A stretch of 64,000 bases of DNA from Caulobacter sp. Root343 (lineage in GTDB: Bacteria > Pseudomonadota > Alphaproteobacteria > Caulobacterales > Caulobacteraceae). Position numbers and translations under genes: made by a program. Location of the stretch: contig NZ_LMDF01000007.1 of the NCBI RefSeq assembly GCF_001425745.1, forward strand, positions 1,206,574 through 1,270,573, read 5' to 3'. A model generated the notes under the pieces. It was not told the DNA's origin. It worked only from the letters and a program-made list of their open reading frames with translations, and did no database searches. Below, in pieces: positions 52,132-60,697 of this stretch; the first letter of the stretch is position 1, and every line of letters starts with the position of its first letter.

Positions 52132-52971
52132 TTAGCGGCCCTTCTTCGCTTTGTGGCGCGAACGGATGATGAACTTGTCCGTGGCCTTGTTGACGCGGGT
52201 CTTGGCGCCCTTGGTCGGCTTACCAGCCGGGGTCACCGGATGGCGGCCGCCCGAGGTGCGACCTTCACCACCACCGTGGGGGTGGTCGACCGGGTTCATG
52301 GCGACACCGCGGACGTGCGGGCGACGGCCCATGTGACGAGAACGACCGGCTTTGCCGAGGTTCTGGTTCATGTGGTCGGGGTTCGAAACGGCGCCGACGG
52401 TGGCCATGCACGTATCGAGCACCATGCGCAGTTCGCCCGAGTTCAGGCGGATCTGGGCGTAGCCGGCGTCACGGCCGACCAGCTGGGCGTAGGCGCCAGC
52501 CGAACGGGCGATCTGACCACCCTTGGCGGGCTTCAGCTCGATATTGTGGATGATCGTACCGATCGGCAGCGTGCGCAGCGGCGAGGCGTTGCCCGGCTTC
52601 ACGTCGACCTTCTCGGCGGTGACGACTTCGTCACCGGCCTTCAGGCGTTGCGGGGCCAGGATGTAGGCCAGCTCGCCGTCGCTCTGATACTTGATCAGGG
52701 CGATGAACGCGGTGCGGTTCGGATCGTACTCGAGGCGAACGACCGTGGCCGTGCCTTGCTTACGACGCTTGAAGTCGACCAGACGGTACAGGCGCTTGGC
52801 GCCGCCGCCGCGGAAACGGACCGCGATACGGCCATTGCCGCCGCGACCGCCCGACTTGGTCAGACCTTCGACCAGCTTCTTTTCCGGGCGGCCCTTGTGG
52901 AGCTCGCTGCGGTCGATCAGCACCAGGCCGCGCTGGCCCGGGCTGGTCGGATTAAAGTGCTTCAAGGCCAT
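52132..52971 (-). CDS. rplB: 50S ribosomal protein L2
   Basis: 279 residues: MALKHFNPTSPGQRGLVLID, GRNGNGRIAVRFRGG-type region, and RGVAMNPVDHPHGGGEGRTS, the catalytic-centre His loop. Normal. Confidence 0.98.
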   Translation of the reverse strand: MALKHFNPTSPGQRGLVLIDRSELHKGRPEKKLVEGLTKSGGRGGNGRIAVRFRGGGAKRLYRLVDFKRRKQGTATVVRLEYDPNRTAFIALIKYQSDGELAYILAPQRLKAGDEVVTAEKVDVKPGNASPLRTLPIGTIIHNIELKPAKGGQIARSAGAYAQLVGRDAGYAQIRLNSGELRMVLDTCMATVGAVSNPDHMNQNLGKAGRSRHMGRRPHVRGVAMNPVDHPHGGGEGRTSGGRHPVTPAGKPTKGAKTRVNKATDKFIIRSRHKAKKGR

Positions 52972-52974
52972 CTC

Positions 52975-53271
52975 TTAGAGCCCCGTCGTGATGTCGATCG
53001 ACTGGCCTTCGGCCAGCGTCACGATCGCTTTCTTGACGTCGGAACGGTGTCCGACGATGCCGCGGAAGCGCTTGGTCTTGCCCTTGGTCACGATGGTGTT
53101 GACCTTGGTCACCTTGACCTTGAACAGCTCTTCGACGGCGGCGGCGATTTCGTCCTTCGTCGCGTCGTTGGCCACCTTGAAGACAACCTTGTTCTGCTCC
53201 GAGAGCAGGGTCGTCTTTTCGGTGATCACCGGCGACAGGATCGTGTCGTAGTGGCGAGCGGTGGCGGCCAT
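52975..53271 (-). CDS. rplW: 50S ribosomal protein L23
   Basis: 98 residues: YDTILSPVITEKTTLLSEQN, KVVFKVANDATKDEIAAAVE, FKVKVTKVNTIVTKGKTKRF. Docking site for trigger factor and SRP in the family. Confidence 0.97.
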   Translation of the reverse strand: MAATARHYDTILSPVITEKTTLLSEQNKVVFKVANDATKDEIAAAVEELFKVKVTKVNTIVTKGKTKRFRGIVGHRSDVKKAIVTLAEGQSIDITTGL

Positions 53272-53909
53272 TAGGCGGCTTCCTTCTCAGCGAAACGAGC
53301 CGAGATCGCCACGATCGCGTCCTTGGTCAGGACGAGCGTTTGGCGACGCAGCACGTCGTAGACGTTCAGGCCGGCGTTCGGCAGGACGTCGACGTTCGGA
53401 ATGTTGCGGGCGGCGAGCTTGAAGTTCGCGTCCACTTCCGGACCGGCGATGACCAGAGCGTTCTTCAGGCCGATCTTGTCGAAGGTGGCGCGCAGGGCGG
53501 CCGTCTTCGCTTCGGTCAGAACCACGCTGTCCAGCACGACCAGCGAGCCGGCCTTGGCCTTCGACGACAGGGCGTGACGCAGAGCCAGAGCCCGGATCTT
53601 CTTGGGAAGATCGAAGGCGTGGCTGCGGACGACCGGGCCGTGAGCCTTGGCGCCGCCGACGAACTGAGCCGCACGGCGCGAACCGTGACGAGCGCCGCCG
53701 GTGCCCTTCTGCTTGTACATCTTCTTGCTCGTACGAGAGACCTCGTTACGAACCTGAATCTTGTGGTTGCCCGAGCGGCGCTTGGCCAGCTGCCAGGTCA
53801 CGACGCGTTGAAGGATGTCGCCACGGATTTCGTCGATGCCAAAGATGGCGTCGTCGAGATCCACGGAACCGGCCTTCGCGCCGTCAAGCTTGATGACGTC
53901 GAGTTTCAT
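53271..53909 (-). CDS. rplD: 50S ribosomal protein L4
   Basis: 212 residues: RGDILQRVVTWQLAKRRSGN, YKQKGTGGARHGSRRAAQFV (written here in part), HAFDLPKKIRALALRHALSS. In E. coli L4 represses the S10 operon through its leader, relevant to the hairpin at 55104. Confidence 0.97.
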   Translation of the reverse strand: MKLDVIKLDGAKAGSVDLDDAIFGIDEIRGDILQRVVTWQLAKRRSGNHKIQVRNEVSRTSKKMYKQKGTGGARHGSRRAAQFVGGAKAHGPVVRSHAFDLPKKIRALALRHALSSKAKAGSLVVLDSVVLTEAKTAALRATFDKIGLKNALVIAGPEVDANFKLAARNIPNVDVLPNAGLNVYDVLRRQTLVLTKDAIVAISARFAEKEAA

Positions 53910-54679
53910 TAGCCTTCGCCCTCTTCGGTCGTAGCCGCGGGGGCCTCTTCAGCGGGGGTTTCAGCAGCGGCGGCAGCCGGAGCTTGGCCAGCCTTGCGGA
54001 AAGCGCCCGGACGCGGGAGGTCGGCCGGAGCGGCCTTCTTCACGGCGTCGCGGATCTTCACGTAGCTGCCTTCGTGGCCCGGGACAGCGCCCTTGATCAG
54101 GATCAGGCCGCGTTCGACGTCGACCTTCCAGACCGTCACGTTCAAGGTGGTGACGGTTTCCTGACCCAGGTGACCCGCCATCTTCTTGCCCGGGAACGTA
54201 CGGCCCGGATCCTGGCGGTTGCCGGTCGAGCCGTGCGAACGGTGCGAGACCGAAACACCGTGGGTGGCGCGCAGACCAGCGAAGTTCCAGCGCTTCATGG
54301 CGCCGGCGAAGCCCTTACCGACGGTCACGCCTTGAATGTCGACCTTCTGGCCGGGGACGAAGTGGTCGGCCGTGAACTCGGCGCCGACTTCGATCAAGGC
54401 GTTCTCTTCGACACGGAACTCGGCGACGACGCGCTTCGGCTCGACGGCCGCCTTCGCGAAGTGACCGCGCATGCCCTTGGAGGTGTTCTTGGCCTTCTTG
54501 GCGCCGGCGCCCAGTTGCAGGGCGGTGTAGCCGTCCTTGTCAACGGTGCGTTGAGCCGTGACCTGGCAACCGTCGAGCGACAAGACGGTGACCGGCACGT
54601 GCTGGCCAGCTTCGTCGAAGAAGCGGGTCATGCCCAGCTTCTTGGCGATCAGACCGGTGCGTTGGGTGGGGAGAGTCAT
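53909..54679 (-). CDS. rplC: 50S ribosomal protein L3 with acidic C-terminal extension
   Basis: 256 residues, longer than the about 209 of E. coli. The core is standard (TGLIAKKLGMTRFFDEAGQH, THGVSVSHRSHGSTGNRQDP, MAGHLGQETVTTLNV). The last 45 residues are Ala/Pro/Glu-rich (AAAAAETPAEEAPAATTEEG), an extension seen in other caulobacters and rhizobia. Confidence 0.97.
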   Translation of the reverse strand: MTLPTQRTGLIAKKLGMTRFFDEAGQHVPVTVLSLDGCQVTAQRTVDKDGYTALQLGAGAKKAKNTSKGMRGHFAKAAVEPKRVVAEFRVEENALIEVGAEFTADHFVPGQKVDIQGVTVGKGFAGAMKRWNFAGLRATHGVSVSHRSHGSTGNRQDPGRTFPGKKMAGHLGQETVTTLNVTVWKVDVERGLILIKGAVPGHEGSYVKIRDAVKKAAPADLPRPGAFRKAGQAPAAAAAETPAEEAPAATTEEGEG

Positions 54680-54693
54680 AAGCGAGGCCCTCC

Positions 54694-55002
<309 letters not shown>

Positions 55003-55103
55003 ATCGCTCGGTTTCCTAGTGGGCTGCGCCCGCGTCTCGAACCATTTCAAAGACCAACTCGAACTCCCGAGAGAGCTCGTACGCAGCGTCCGCAAAACAA
55101 AAT

Positions 55104-55127
55104 ACCCCTGCGGTCGCCCGCCGGGGT
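55104..55127 (-). terminator. attenuator-like hairpin in the S10 operon leader
   Basis: On the minus strand ACCCC-GCG pairs with CGC-GGGGT across a short loop and is followed by ATTTTGTTTTG. It lies about 107 bases downstream of the promoter candidate and about 100 before rpsJ, where an attenuator would act. Confidence 0.6.
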
Positions 55128-55240
55128 GGTTGTCCAGATATTGCGCCACCCACTCGAAAGAAGGCTGAAGGCGCTATGTCCGGGCGTCTCGCGAACCGCG
55201 TTTGAGCCCGAGAGCTCACAGCCGGTCCAACAGAGGCGCG

Positions 55241-55269
55241 CTTGTACGTTCCAGAATCGGTTTCGTCAA
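55241..55269 (-). promoter_or_regulatory. promoter candidate of the S10 operon
   Basis: On the minus strand TTGACG (55269-55264), 17 bases, then TACAAG (55246-55241) fit a housekeeping sigma promoter. Transcription would start near 55234, giving a leader of about 230 bases before rpsJ. Confidence 0.6.
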
Positions 55270-55423
55270 GCGCTGTGTCCGGCTCATCTCGTCCTTGAGG
55301 AACGCGAGTCGCCGGGCCGGTTCTGAATAGGCGCCCTGCCCGGTTCGCGCAAGGCCCATGAAAACATAACGCCGGTCTCGTTTTAACGCTTTCGGCCAGA
55401 TTACTAGCAAGAACGTGCGCCCG

Positions 55424-55456
55424 CTTGCGCGTAGGTGAAAACCTCGCCCGCGCAAG
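55424..55456. repeat. hairpin with GAAA tetraloop upstream of the beta-barrel gene
   Basis: CTTGCGCG (55424-55431) pairs with CGCGCAAG (55449-55456), and AGGT with ACCT around the loop GAAA. It is in the 625-base region between rpsJ and the beta-barrel gene, where no convincing gene was found. Possible 5'-UTR element or protein site. Confidence 0.5.
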
Positions 55457-55627
55457 TGTCGCAAAATTGCATTATTCGCCCGCCAAGCGCCGCCGCTGGT
55501 CTTGAGCAGGTCCCCGAACCTCCATAGATGCCGCCCCTCCCCGGCGGACTGGGCGGCCCTCCCCCCAACAACGACCGCCCAGCCAGCCGGAGGAGCCACT
55601 GTTGTGTTGTGTAAGGGGATAGACCCA

Positions 55628-56386
55628 ATGAATACGAAGCTCTTCGCCACCGCCGCCCTGGTCGCCGCCGCCATCTCGGCCCCGGCCTTCGCGCAAAACG
55701 TCGGCTCGGTCGGCGCCGCCGTGAACTACACCGACCTGAACACCCGCCTCGGCGGCGCGGACGGCACCTCGGCCGTCCTCGACGGTTCGGTCGCCATCCC
55801 GCTGCAAGGCGCCTGGACCGTGACCGCCAACGGCGACGTCTCGATCTCGGACAACGACCTGTCGGACGAAACCGTCGCCTCGGGCGCCGTCCACCTGACG
55901 ACCAAGCTGGGCGATACCGTCCGCGTCGGCGGCTTCACCGCCCTGTCGCGTCCGTCGAATGACACCCTCTGGGCCGTCGGCGCCGAAGCTCAGAAGTACC
56001 TGGACAAGGTCACCCTGACGGGCCTGGTCGCCTACGGCCAGTCGAACGACCTGGACGCCGACCTGTACTCGGTCCGCGGTGAAGCCCGCTACTTCGTATC
56101 GGACAACTTCCGCCTGAACGCCGGCGCCGGCTGGTCGCGCATCGACACCAACGTCAATGCCGACCTGTGGGACGTGAATGCCGGCGGCGAATACAAGTTC
56201 GCCAATAGCGGCTGGTCGACCTTCGCCAAGTACACTCACGCGGAATCGAAGGACCTGGCCAAGCTGAACTCGGACGCCGTGAAGGTCGGCTTCCGCTACA
56301 CGTTCGGCGGCAGCCTGAAGGACCGCGATCGCGCCGGGGCCGACCTGGCCACGGCCGGCGACCTGTTCGGCTTCGGCGTCCGCTAA
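55628..56386 (+). CDS. outer-membrane beta-barrel (porin-like) protein
   Basis: 252 residues from ATG 55628, after AAGGGGA. Signal peptide MNTKLFATAALVAAAISAPA, then FAQ. The rest alternates short strands and turns (GAAVNYTDLNTRLGGADGTS, GSVAIPLQGAWTVTANGDVS, GLVAYGQSNDLDADLYSVRG, NAGGEYKFANSGWSTFAKYT, KVGFRYTFGG), about ten strands. A short tail follows the last strand. A strong terminator lies 30 bases after the stop. Transport specificity unknown. Confidence 0.8.
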   Translation: MNTKLFATAALVAAAISAPAFAQNVGSVGAAVNYTDLNTRLGGADGTSAVLDGSVAIPLQGAWTVTANGDVSISDNDLSDETVASGAVHLTTKLGDTVRVGGFTALSRPSNDTLWAVGAEAQKYLDKVTLTGLVAYGQSNDLDADLYSVRGEARYFVSDNFRLNAGAGWSRIDTNVNADLWDVNAGGEYKFANSGWSTFAKYTHAESKDLAKLNSDAVKVGFRYTFGGSLKDRDRAGADLATAGDLFGFGVR

Positions 56387-56416
56387 GGATCGCCGAACCG
56401 CCCGGTTCGACATGAA

Positions 56417-56446
56417 GAAGGCCCCGGGAGCGATCCCGGGGCCTTC
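56417..56446 (+). terminator. rho-independent terminator after the beta-barrel gene
   Basis: GAAGGCCCCGGGA (56417-56429) and TCCCGGGGCCTTC (56434-56446) form a perfect 13-base stem with loop GCGA, followed by a weak T-rich tail (ACTCTTATATATA). Confidence 0.85.
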
Positions 56447-56476
56447 ACTCTTATATATAGAGTGTGTCGCGTCGGC

Positions 56477-57316
56477 CTATTGGCCGATGATCACGTCGCC
56501 CGAGCCGGCCACGTGCTTCTTGACTGGGCCGTTGACCTTGGCGATGCGCACGTCGCCCGAGCCGGCCACCGAGACGTCGACCTCGTCGGCCTCGCCATTG
56601 AAGGCCACGTCGCCCGAGCCCATCACACTGACATCGACCATGCGGCTGCGGCCGCCCGCGACGGTGATGTTGCCCGAGCCGGCGATGTTGCCGTCCAGCT
56701 TGCCGGCGATGCTGGCGACCGAGACGTCGCCCGAACCGGCGATATTGACCTCGAGGTCGCCCGCGACGGCCTGGGTCGAGACGTCGCCCGAGCCGGCGAT
56801 GCTGATCTCGGCCACACCGGCCGAGCCGGTCTTGGTGTCGCCCGAGCCTGCCTGGGCCACTTCCAGCTTGCCCTTGGTGTTGGCGATCGTCCAATCACCG
56901 CAGCCGGCGTTGCCCAGCTTCACGCTGTCCGAGCGGCCGATGTCGCCAAACACCGCGCCGCCGGCCTGGACCTTGGCGTCCATCGGCACGCGCACCGCGA
57001 TCTGCGGGAAGTTGTCGTACGAGACCTCACCGACGCCGCGGACCTTGACCCAGATCTTGCCGTTGCGGCTATTGCAGCCGTTGATCTTGTTCATGCGCAG
57101 GTCGCCGTCGACGATCACCTCGTCTCCGTTCTGGCGCACCTCCAGCGGCAGGCTGGGATTGGTGGTCAGGAACTCGACCTTCACGTCCGAGCGGTTCTCG
57201 GGGATGACCACGACGCGCGCGACGGCGTCCTTGATTTTCACGGAGGGGGCGGCCGAGGCGGCGCTGGCGGCGGACACGGCGGCGGCCACGAGGGCCAGGG
57301 TGGTCAGAGCGCGCAT
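56477..57316 (-). CDS. exported GIN-domain (DUF2807-like) beta-solenoid protein
   Basis: 279 residues from ATG 57316. Signal peptide MRALTTLALVAAAVSAASA. The C-terminal 150 residues repeat a roughly 20-residue unit containing AGSGDV or close variants (QAGSGDTKTG, IAGSGDVSTQ, IAGSGDVSVA, IAGSGNITVA, VMGSGDVAFN, VAGSGDVRIA, VAGSGDVIIG). This is the head-domain pattern of GIN/DUF2807 proteins, which fold as beta-solenoids in the periplasm. Function is unknown in this family; related genes are often near envelope-stress genes. Confidence 0.8.
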   Translation of the reverse strand: MRALTTLALVAAAVSAASAASAAPSVKIKDAVARVVVIPENRSDVKVEFLTTNPSLPLEVRQNGDEVIVDGDLRMNKINGCNSRNGKIWVKVRGVGEVSYDNFPQIAVRVPMDAKVQAGGAVFGDIGRSDSVKLGNAGCGDWTIANTKGKLEVAQAGSGDTKTGSAGVAEISIAGSGDVSTQAVAGDLEVNIAGSGDVSVASIAGKLDGNIAGSGNITVAGGRSRMVDVSVMGSGDVAFNGEADEVDVSVAGSGDVRIAKVNGPVKKHVAGSGDVIIGQ

Positions 57317-57455
57317 CGGTTTCTCCCGTCGGATGCGTGTAATTCGATGAGGAGAAGCTAGCGACGGTTCGCCCAACCTTCGACTTAATTCGTGGTCATG
57401 ACCCAGAAGTCATGGAACGGCGGTCGCTTAGCCAACCGCGACGACCTCCCAAAAG

Positions 57456-59762
57456 TTAGGCGCGCCACGCAGCCTGATGCTTGCGCAGCCGCACCGGAGC
57501 CGACTTGTAGGCCGGCGTGCCCGAGCGCTGGTCGTGGTCATCCAGGGCGATCACCACATTGGTCTCGGGATAGTAGGCCGCCAGGCATCCCGGTGGGATG
57601 TCGCGCGCCACCACGGTGAAGGCCCGCACCAGGCGCTCGCCCGTTTCGTCGAAGGCCGCGCCCAGGTCGACCAGGTCCCCCTGCTCCAGCCCCAGCCGGG
57701 CCAGGTCGTCCGGATTGGCGAAGATCACGTCGCGGCGGCCGAACACCCCGCGATAGCGGTCGTTGTCGCCGTAGATCGTGGTGTTGTACTGGTCGTGGCT
57801 GCGCAGGGTGGTCAGGATCATCACGTCCGGATCGCCCCGGCGCGGATCGCCGGCCTTGGGCGCATGGACGATGAAGTTGGCCTTGCCCGTCGCCGTCTTC
57901 CAGATCCGGTCGGAGGGTCCGACGGGCAGGCGGAAGCCGCCCGGGACACGGATCTTGTCGTTGTAGTCGTCGAACGCGCCGGGGAAGACCCGGGCGATCA
58001 GCGCCCGAACCGCGTCGTAATCGTTCGCCAAGCCCGGCCAGTCGATCAGCGGATCCTCGCCAAACACCGCCGCGGCGATCCCCGCCACGATGGCGGGCTC
58101 GGACAGCAGGTGCTGGGAGGCCGGCGGATTGAGGCCGCGCGAGGCGTGGACCATCGACATCGAGTCCTCGACCGTCACCGACTGGCGCACCCCGGCCCGC
58201 ACGTCCAGCTCGGTGCGACCCAGGCACGGCAGCAGGATCGCCGCCTTGCCGACCAGCAGGTGGGTGCGGTTGGGCTTGGTCGCGACGTGGACGGCCAGGT
58301 CCAGCTTGCGCATGGCCGCGAAGGTCCGCACCGGGTCCGGCGCGGCCACGGCGAAATTGCCGCCCAGGCCGACGAAGACCTTGGCCTCGCCCCGCTCGAT
58401 CGCCGCGATCGCCTCGACCACCGTGTGGCCGTGGGCGCGCGGCGGCTCGAAACCGAACACGTCTCTTATAGAGTCCAGCATCGCCGCCGACGGCTTCTCG
58501 GCGATCCCGACCGTGCGGGCGCCCTGGACGTTGGAGTGGCCGCGAAGCGGACAGATCCCCGCCCCCGGCCGGCCGATGTTGCCCTTCAGCAGCAGCAGGT
58601 TGACCAGCTGCTGCACCGCGCCGGAGCTGTCGCGGTGCTGGGTTAGGCCCATGCCGTAGCAGAGGATCGCCGCCTTGGCCTTGGCGTAGGTCGCCGCCGC
58701 CTCCTCTATCCGCGCTTGCGGCAAGCCGCAGCCCGCCTCGATGTCAGCCCAGTCCAGCGCCTCGACGAACGCCGCGAGGCCTTCGAATCCGGCGGTGTGC
58801 TCTTCGATGAAGGCGTGATCCAGCACGCCGCCATCGCGCGCCTCCATCGCCAGCAGCGCCTTCATCATGCCCTGCACGAACATCGCGTCGCCGCCGATGG
58901 TCAGCTGGTAATAGGCCGAGGCGATCGGGGTCGAGGTCAGGGTCGCCATCTCGACCGGATCTTGCGGCGAGGCGAACTTCTCCAGCGCCCGCTCCTTCAG
59001 CGGATTGAAGGCCAGGATCGTCGCGCCGCGCCGGCTGGCCTCGCGCAGGGTGGCCATCATCCGCGGATGGTTGGTGCCGGGATTGTGCCCGAAGCACAGG
59101 ATCAGGTCGGCGTGGTCGAAGTCCTCGAGGGTCACCGAACCCTTGCCCAGGCCGATCGAGTCCGGCAGGCCGACGCTGGTCGGCTCGTGACACATGTTCG
59201 AGCAGTCGGGGAAATTGTTGGTCCCGAACCGCCGCGCCATCAGCTGGTAGAGGAACGCCGCCTCGTTGCTGGCCCGACCCGAGGCGTAGAATTCGGCCTG
59301 GTTGGGATCGTCCAGCGCCTTCAACCCCGCCGCCGTCCGCGCGAAGGCCTCGTCCCAGGTAATGGCCTTGTAGCGATCGTCGGCCGGATCGTAGGCCATC
59401 GGCTCGGTCAGCCGGCCCAGGTCCTCGATCTGATGGTCGCTCCAGCTCAGCAGCTCGCTGATCGTATGCCGGGCGAAAACCTCGGGCGTGGCCCGCTTGG
59501 TCGTCGCCTCCCAGGCCACGGCCTTGGCCCCGTTCTCGCAGAACTCGAAGGACGAGGTGTGCTTGGGGTCGGGCCAGGCGCAGCCGGGGCAGTCGAAGCC
59601 CTCGGGCTGGTTGGCCCGCATCAGGGTCTTGCCGCCCTCGATCACCGTTTCCTGGTCGGCCAGGGCGCCGGCTACCGCCTTAAGCGCGCCCCAGCCGCCG
59701 GCGGGCTGGTGATAGGGCCGGACGCCCTGAACCTTGGCGCTGGGGACCTTGTCGCTCGCCAT
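57456..59762 (-). CDS. YdeP/FdhF-family molybdopterin oxidoreductase
   Basis: 768 residues from ATG 59762. Molybdopterin-guanine-dinucleotide enzyme of the YdeP type: NQPEGFDCPGCAWPDP near the N-terminus, FCENGAKAVAWEATTKRATP, RFGTNNFPDCSNMCHEPTSV with Cys at the metal-ligand position, FGHNPGTNHPRMMATLREAS, PLRGHSNVQGARTVGI, and the C-terminal cofactor cap (LTTLRSHDQYNTTIYGDNDR). YdeP relatives are formate-dehydrogenase-like enzymes whose natural substrate is not settled. Its start overlaps the fdhD stop (ATGA), so the maturation factor and enzyme are translated together. Confidence 0.9.
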   Translation of the reverse strand: MASDKVPSAKVQGVRPYHQPAGGWGALKAVAGALADQETVIEGGKTLMRANQPEGFDCPGCAWPDPKHTSSFEFCENGAKAVAWEATTKRATPEVFARHTISELLSWSDHQIEDLGRLTEPMAYDPADDRYKAITWDEAFARTAAGLKALDDPNQAEFYASGRASNEAAFLYQLMARRFGTNNFPDCSNMCHEPTSVGLPDSIGLGKGSVTLEDFDHADLILCFGHNPGTNHPRMMATLREASRRGATILAFNPLKERALEKFASPQDPVEMATLTSTPIASAYYQLTIGGDAMFVQGMMKALLAMEARDGGVLDHAFIEEHTAGFEGLAAFVEALDWADIEAGCGLPQARIEEAAATYAKAKAAILCYGMGLTQHRDSSGAVQQLVNLLLLKGNIGRPGAGICPLRGHSNVQGARTVGIAEKPSAAMLDSIRDVFGFEPPRAHGHTVVEAIAAIERGEAKVFVGLGGNFAVAAPDPVRTFAAMRKLDLAVHVATKPNRTHLLVGKAAILLPCLGRTELDVRAGVRQSVTVEDSMSMVHASRGLNPPASQHLLSEPAIVAGIAAAVFGEDPLIDWPGLANDYDAVRALIARVFPGAFDDYNDKIRVPGGFRLPVGPSDRIWKTATGKANFIVHAPKAGDPRRGDPDVMILTTLRSHDQYNTTIYGDNDRYRGVFGRRDVIFANPDDLARLGLEQGDLVDLGAAFDETGERLVRAFTVVARDIPPGCLAAYYPETNVVIALDDHDQRSGTPAYKSAPVRLRKHQAAWRA

Positions 59763-60577
59763 CAGGCCGGTTCCATTTCGGATTCCAGGAGTCGCTCGCC
59801 GCCGGCGAACACCGCATGGCCGTCGGCGCGGGCCAGGGCGACCAGGGTCAGGTTGGCCTCTTCGGCCTTGGCGATGGCCAGCTCGGTCGGCGCCGAGACC
59901 GCCACCAGGATCGGGCAGCCCATCCGCGCGGCCTTCTCGACCATCTCGAACGAGCAGCGGCTGGTGACGACGACGAAGCCCCTCGCCGCGTCGATCCCCT
60001 CGCGGGCCATGGCCCCGGCCAGCTTGTCGAGCGCGTTGTGTCGGCCGACGTCCTCGCGGACCCGGACCAGCGCGCCGTCCGCGTCGAAGAAGGCGGCCGC
60101 GTGGGTGGCGCGGGTCAAGCGGCCCAGCGCTTGCCGCTCCTCCAGCGCCGCCAGGGCGCGGGGTATGGCCTCGTGCGCGATCCGGACGCCCGCGCCTAGC
60201 ACCGGCAGCGGCCGCACCGCGTCGGCCAGGCGCTGCACACCGCAGAGCCCGCAGCTGGAGCGGCCTTCGAGATTGCGCGGCCGAGCCTTGCGGGTGACCG
60301 CGCCGGGCGCCAGGCGGATGTCGACCAGAACGCCCTGCTCTTCTTCCTTGGCGGTGATTTCCAGCACGTCGGCGGCCGTGGCGATCGCCTCGGTGATCAC
60401 GAACCCCAGGGCCAGGTCTTCGAGATGCTCGGGCGTGGCCATCAGCACCGTATGGGGACGACCATCGAACGACAGGCCCACGGCGGTCTCGCGCGGCAGG
60501 TCCCGCGAAAGCGATTCCGGGGAGCGTCCGGCGCGCCATTGCACGGCGGGACGACGGGTGGCGGGGGAACGCGACAT
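59762..60577 (-). CDS. fdhD: formate dehydrogenase sulfurtransferase/accessory protein
   Basis: 271 residues (two more if the ATG six bases upstream is used). RETAVGLSFDGRPHTVLMAT, then EDLALGFVITEAI, the essential Cys pair in RSSCGLCGVQ, the nucleotide/cofactor-contact VREDVGRHNALDKLAGA and TSRCSFEMVEKAARMGCPIL. FdhD delivers sulfur to the molybdenum cofactor of formate-dehydrogenase-type enzymes; the overlapping YdeP-type gene is its evident client. Confidence 0.95.
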   Translation of the reverse strand: MSRSPATRRPAVQWRAGRSPESLSRDLPRETAVGLSFDGRPHTVLMATPEHLEDLALGFVITEAIATAADVLEITAKEEEQGVLVDIRLAPGAVTRKARPRNLEGRSSCGLCGVQRLADAVRPLPVLGAGVRIAHEAIPRALAALEERQALGRLTRATHAAAFFDADGALVRVREDVGRHNALDKLAGAMAREGIDAARGFVVVTSRCSFEMVEKAARMGCPILVAVSAPTELAIAKAEEANLTLVALARADGHAVFAGGERLLESEMEPA

Positions 60578-60697
60578 GGTCATGAGCTTACGCCTTGGGC
60601 GCCAGGCGGTACAACCGATGACGCCAAGGCGGGAAAGTTCAAAACCTTCATCGTTGGACGGGTGACCGGCGCGCGTTCCTGGAGCAATCTCCCACCC

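Noticed and set aside
51625..53274. 549-residue plus-strand frame over rplV-rplW
   Set aside because: It runs antisense through four essential ribosomal genes and lacks domain features.
55216..55674. 152-residue minus-strand frame upstream of rpsJ
   Set aside because: It covers the promoter and structured leader, has no ribosome-binding site and no family resemblance.
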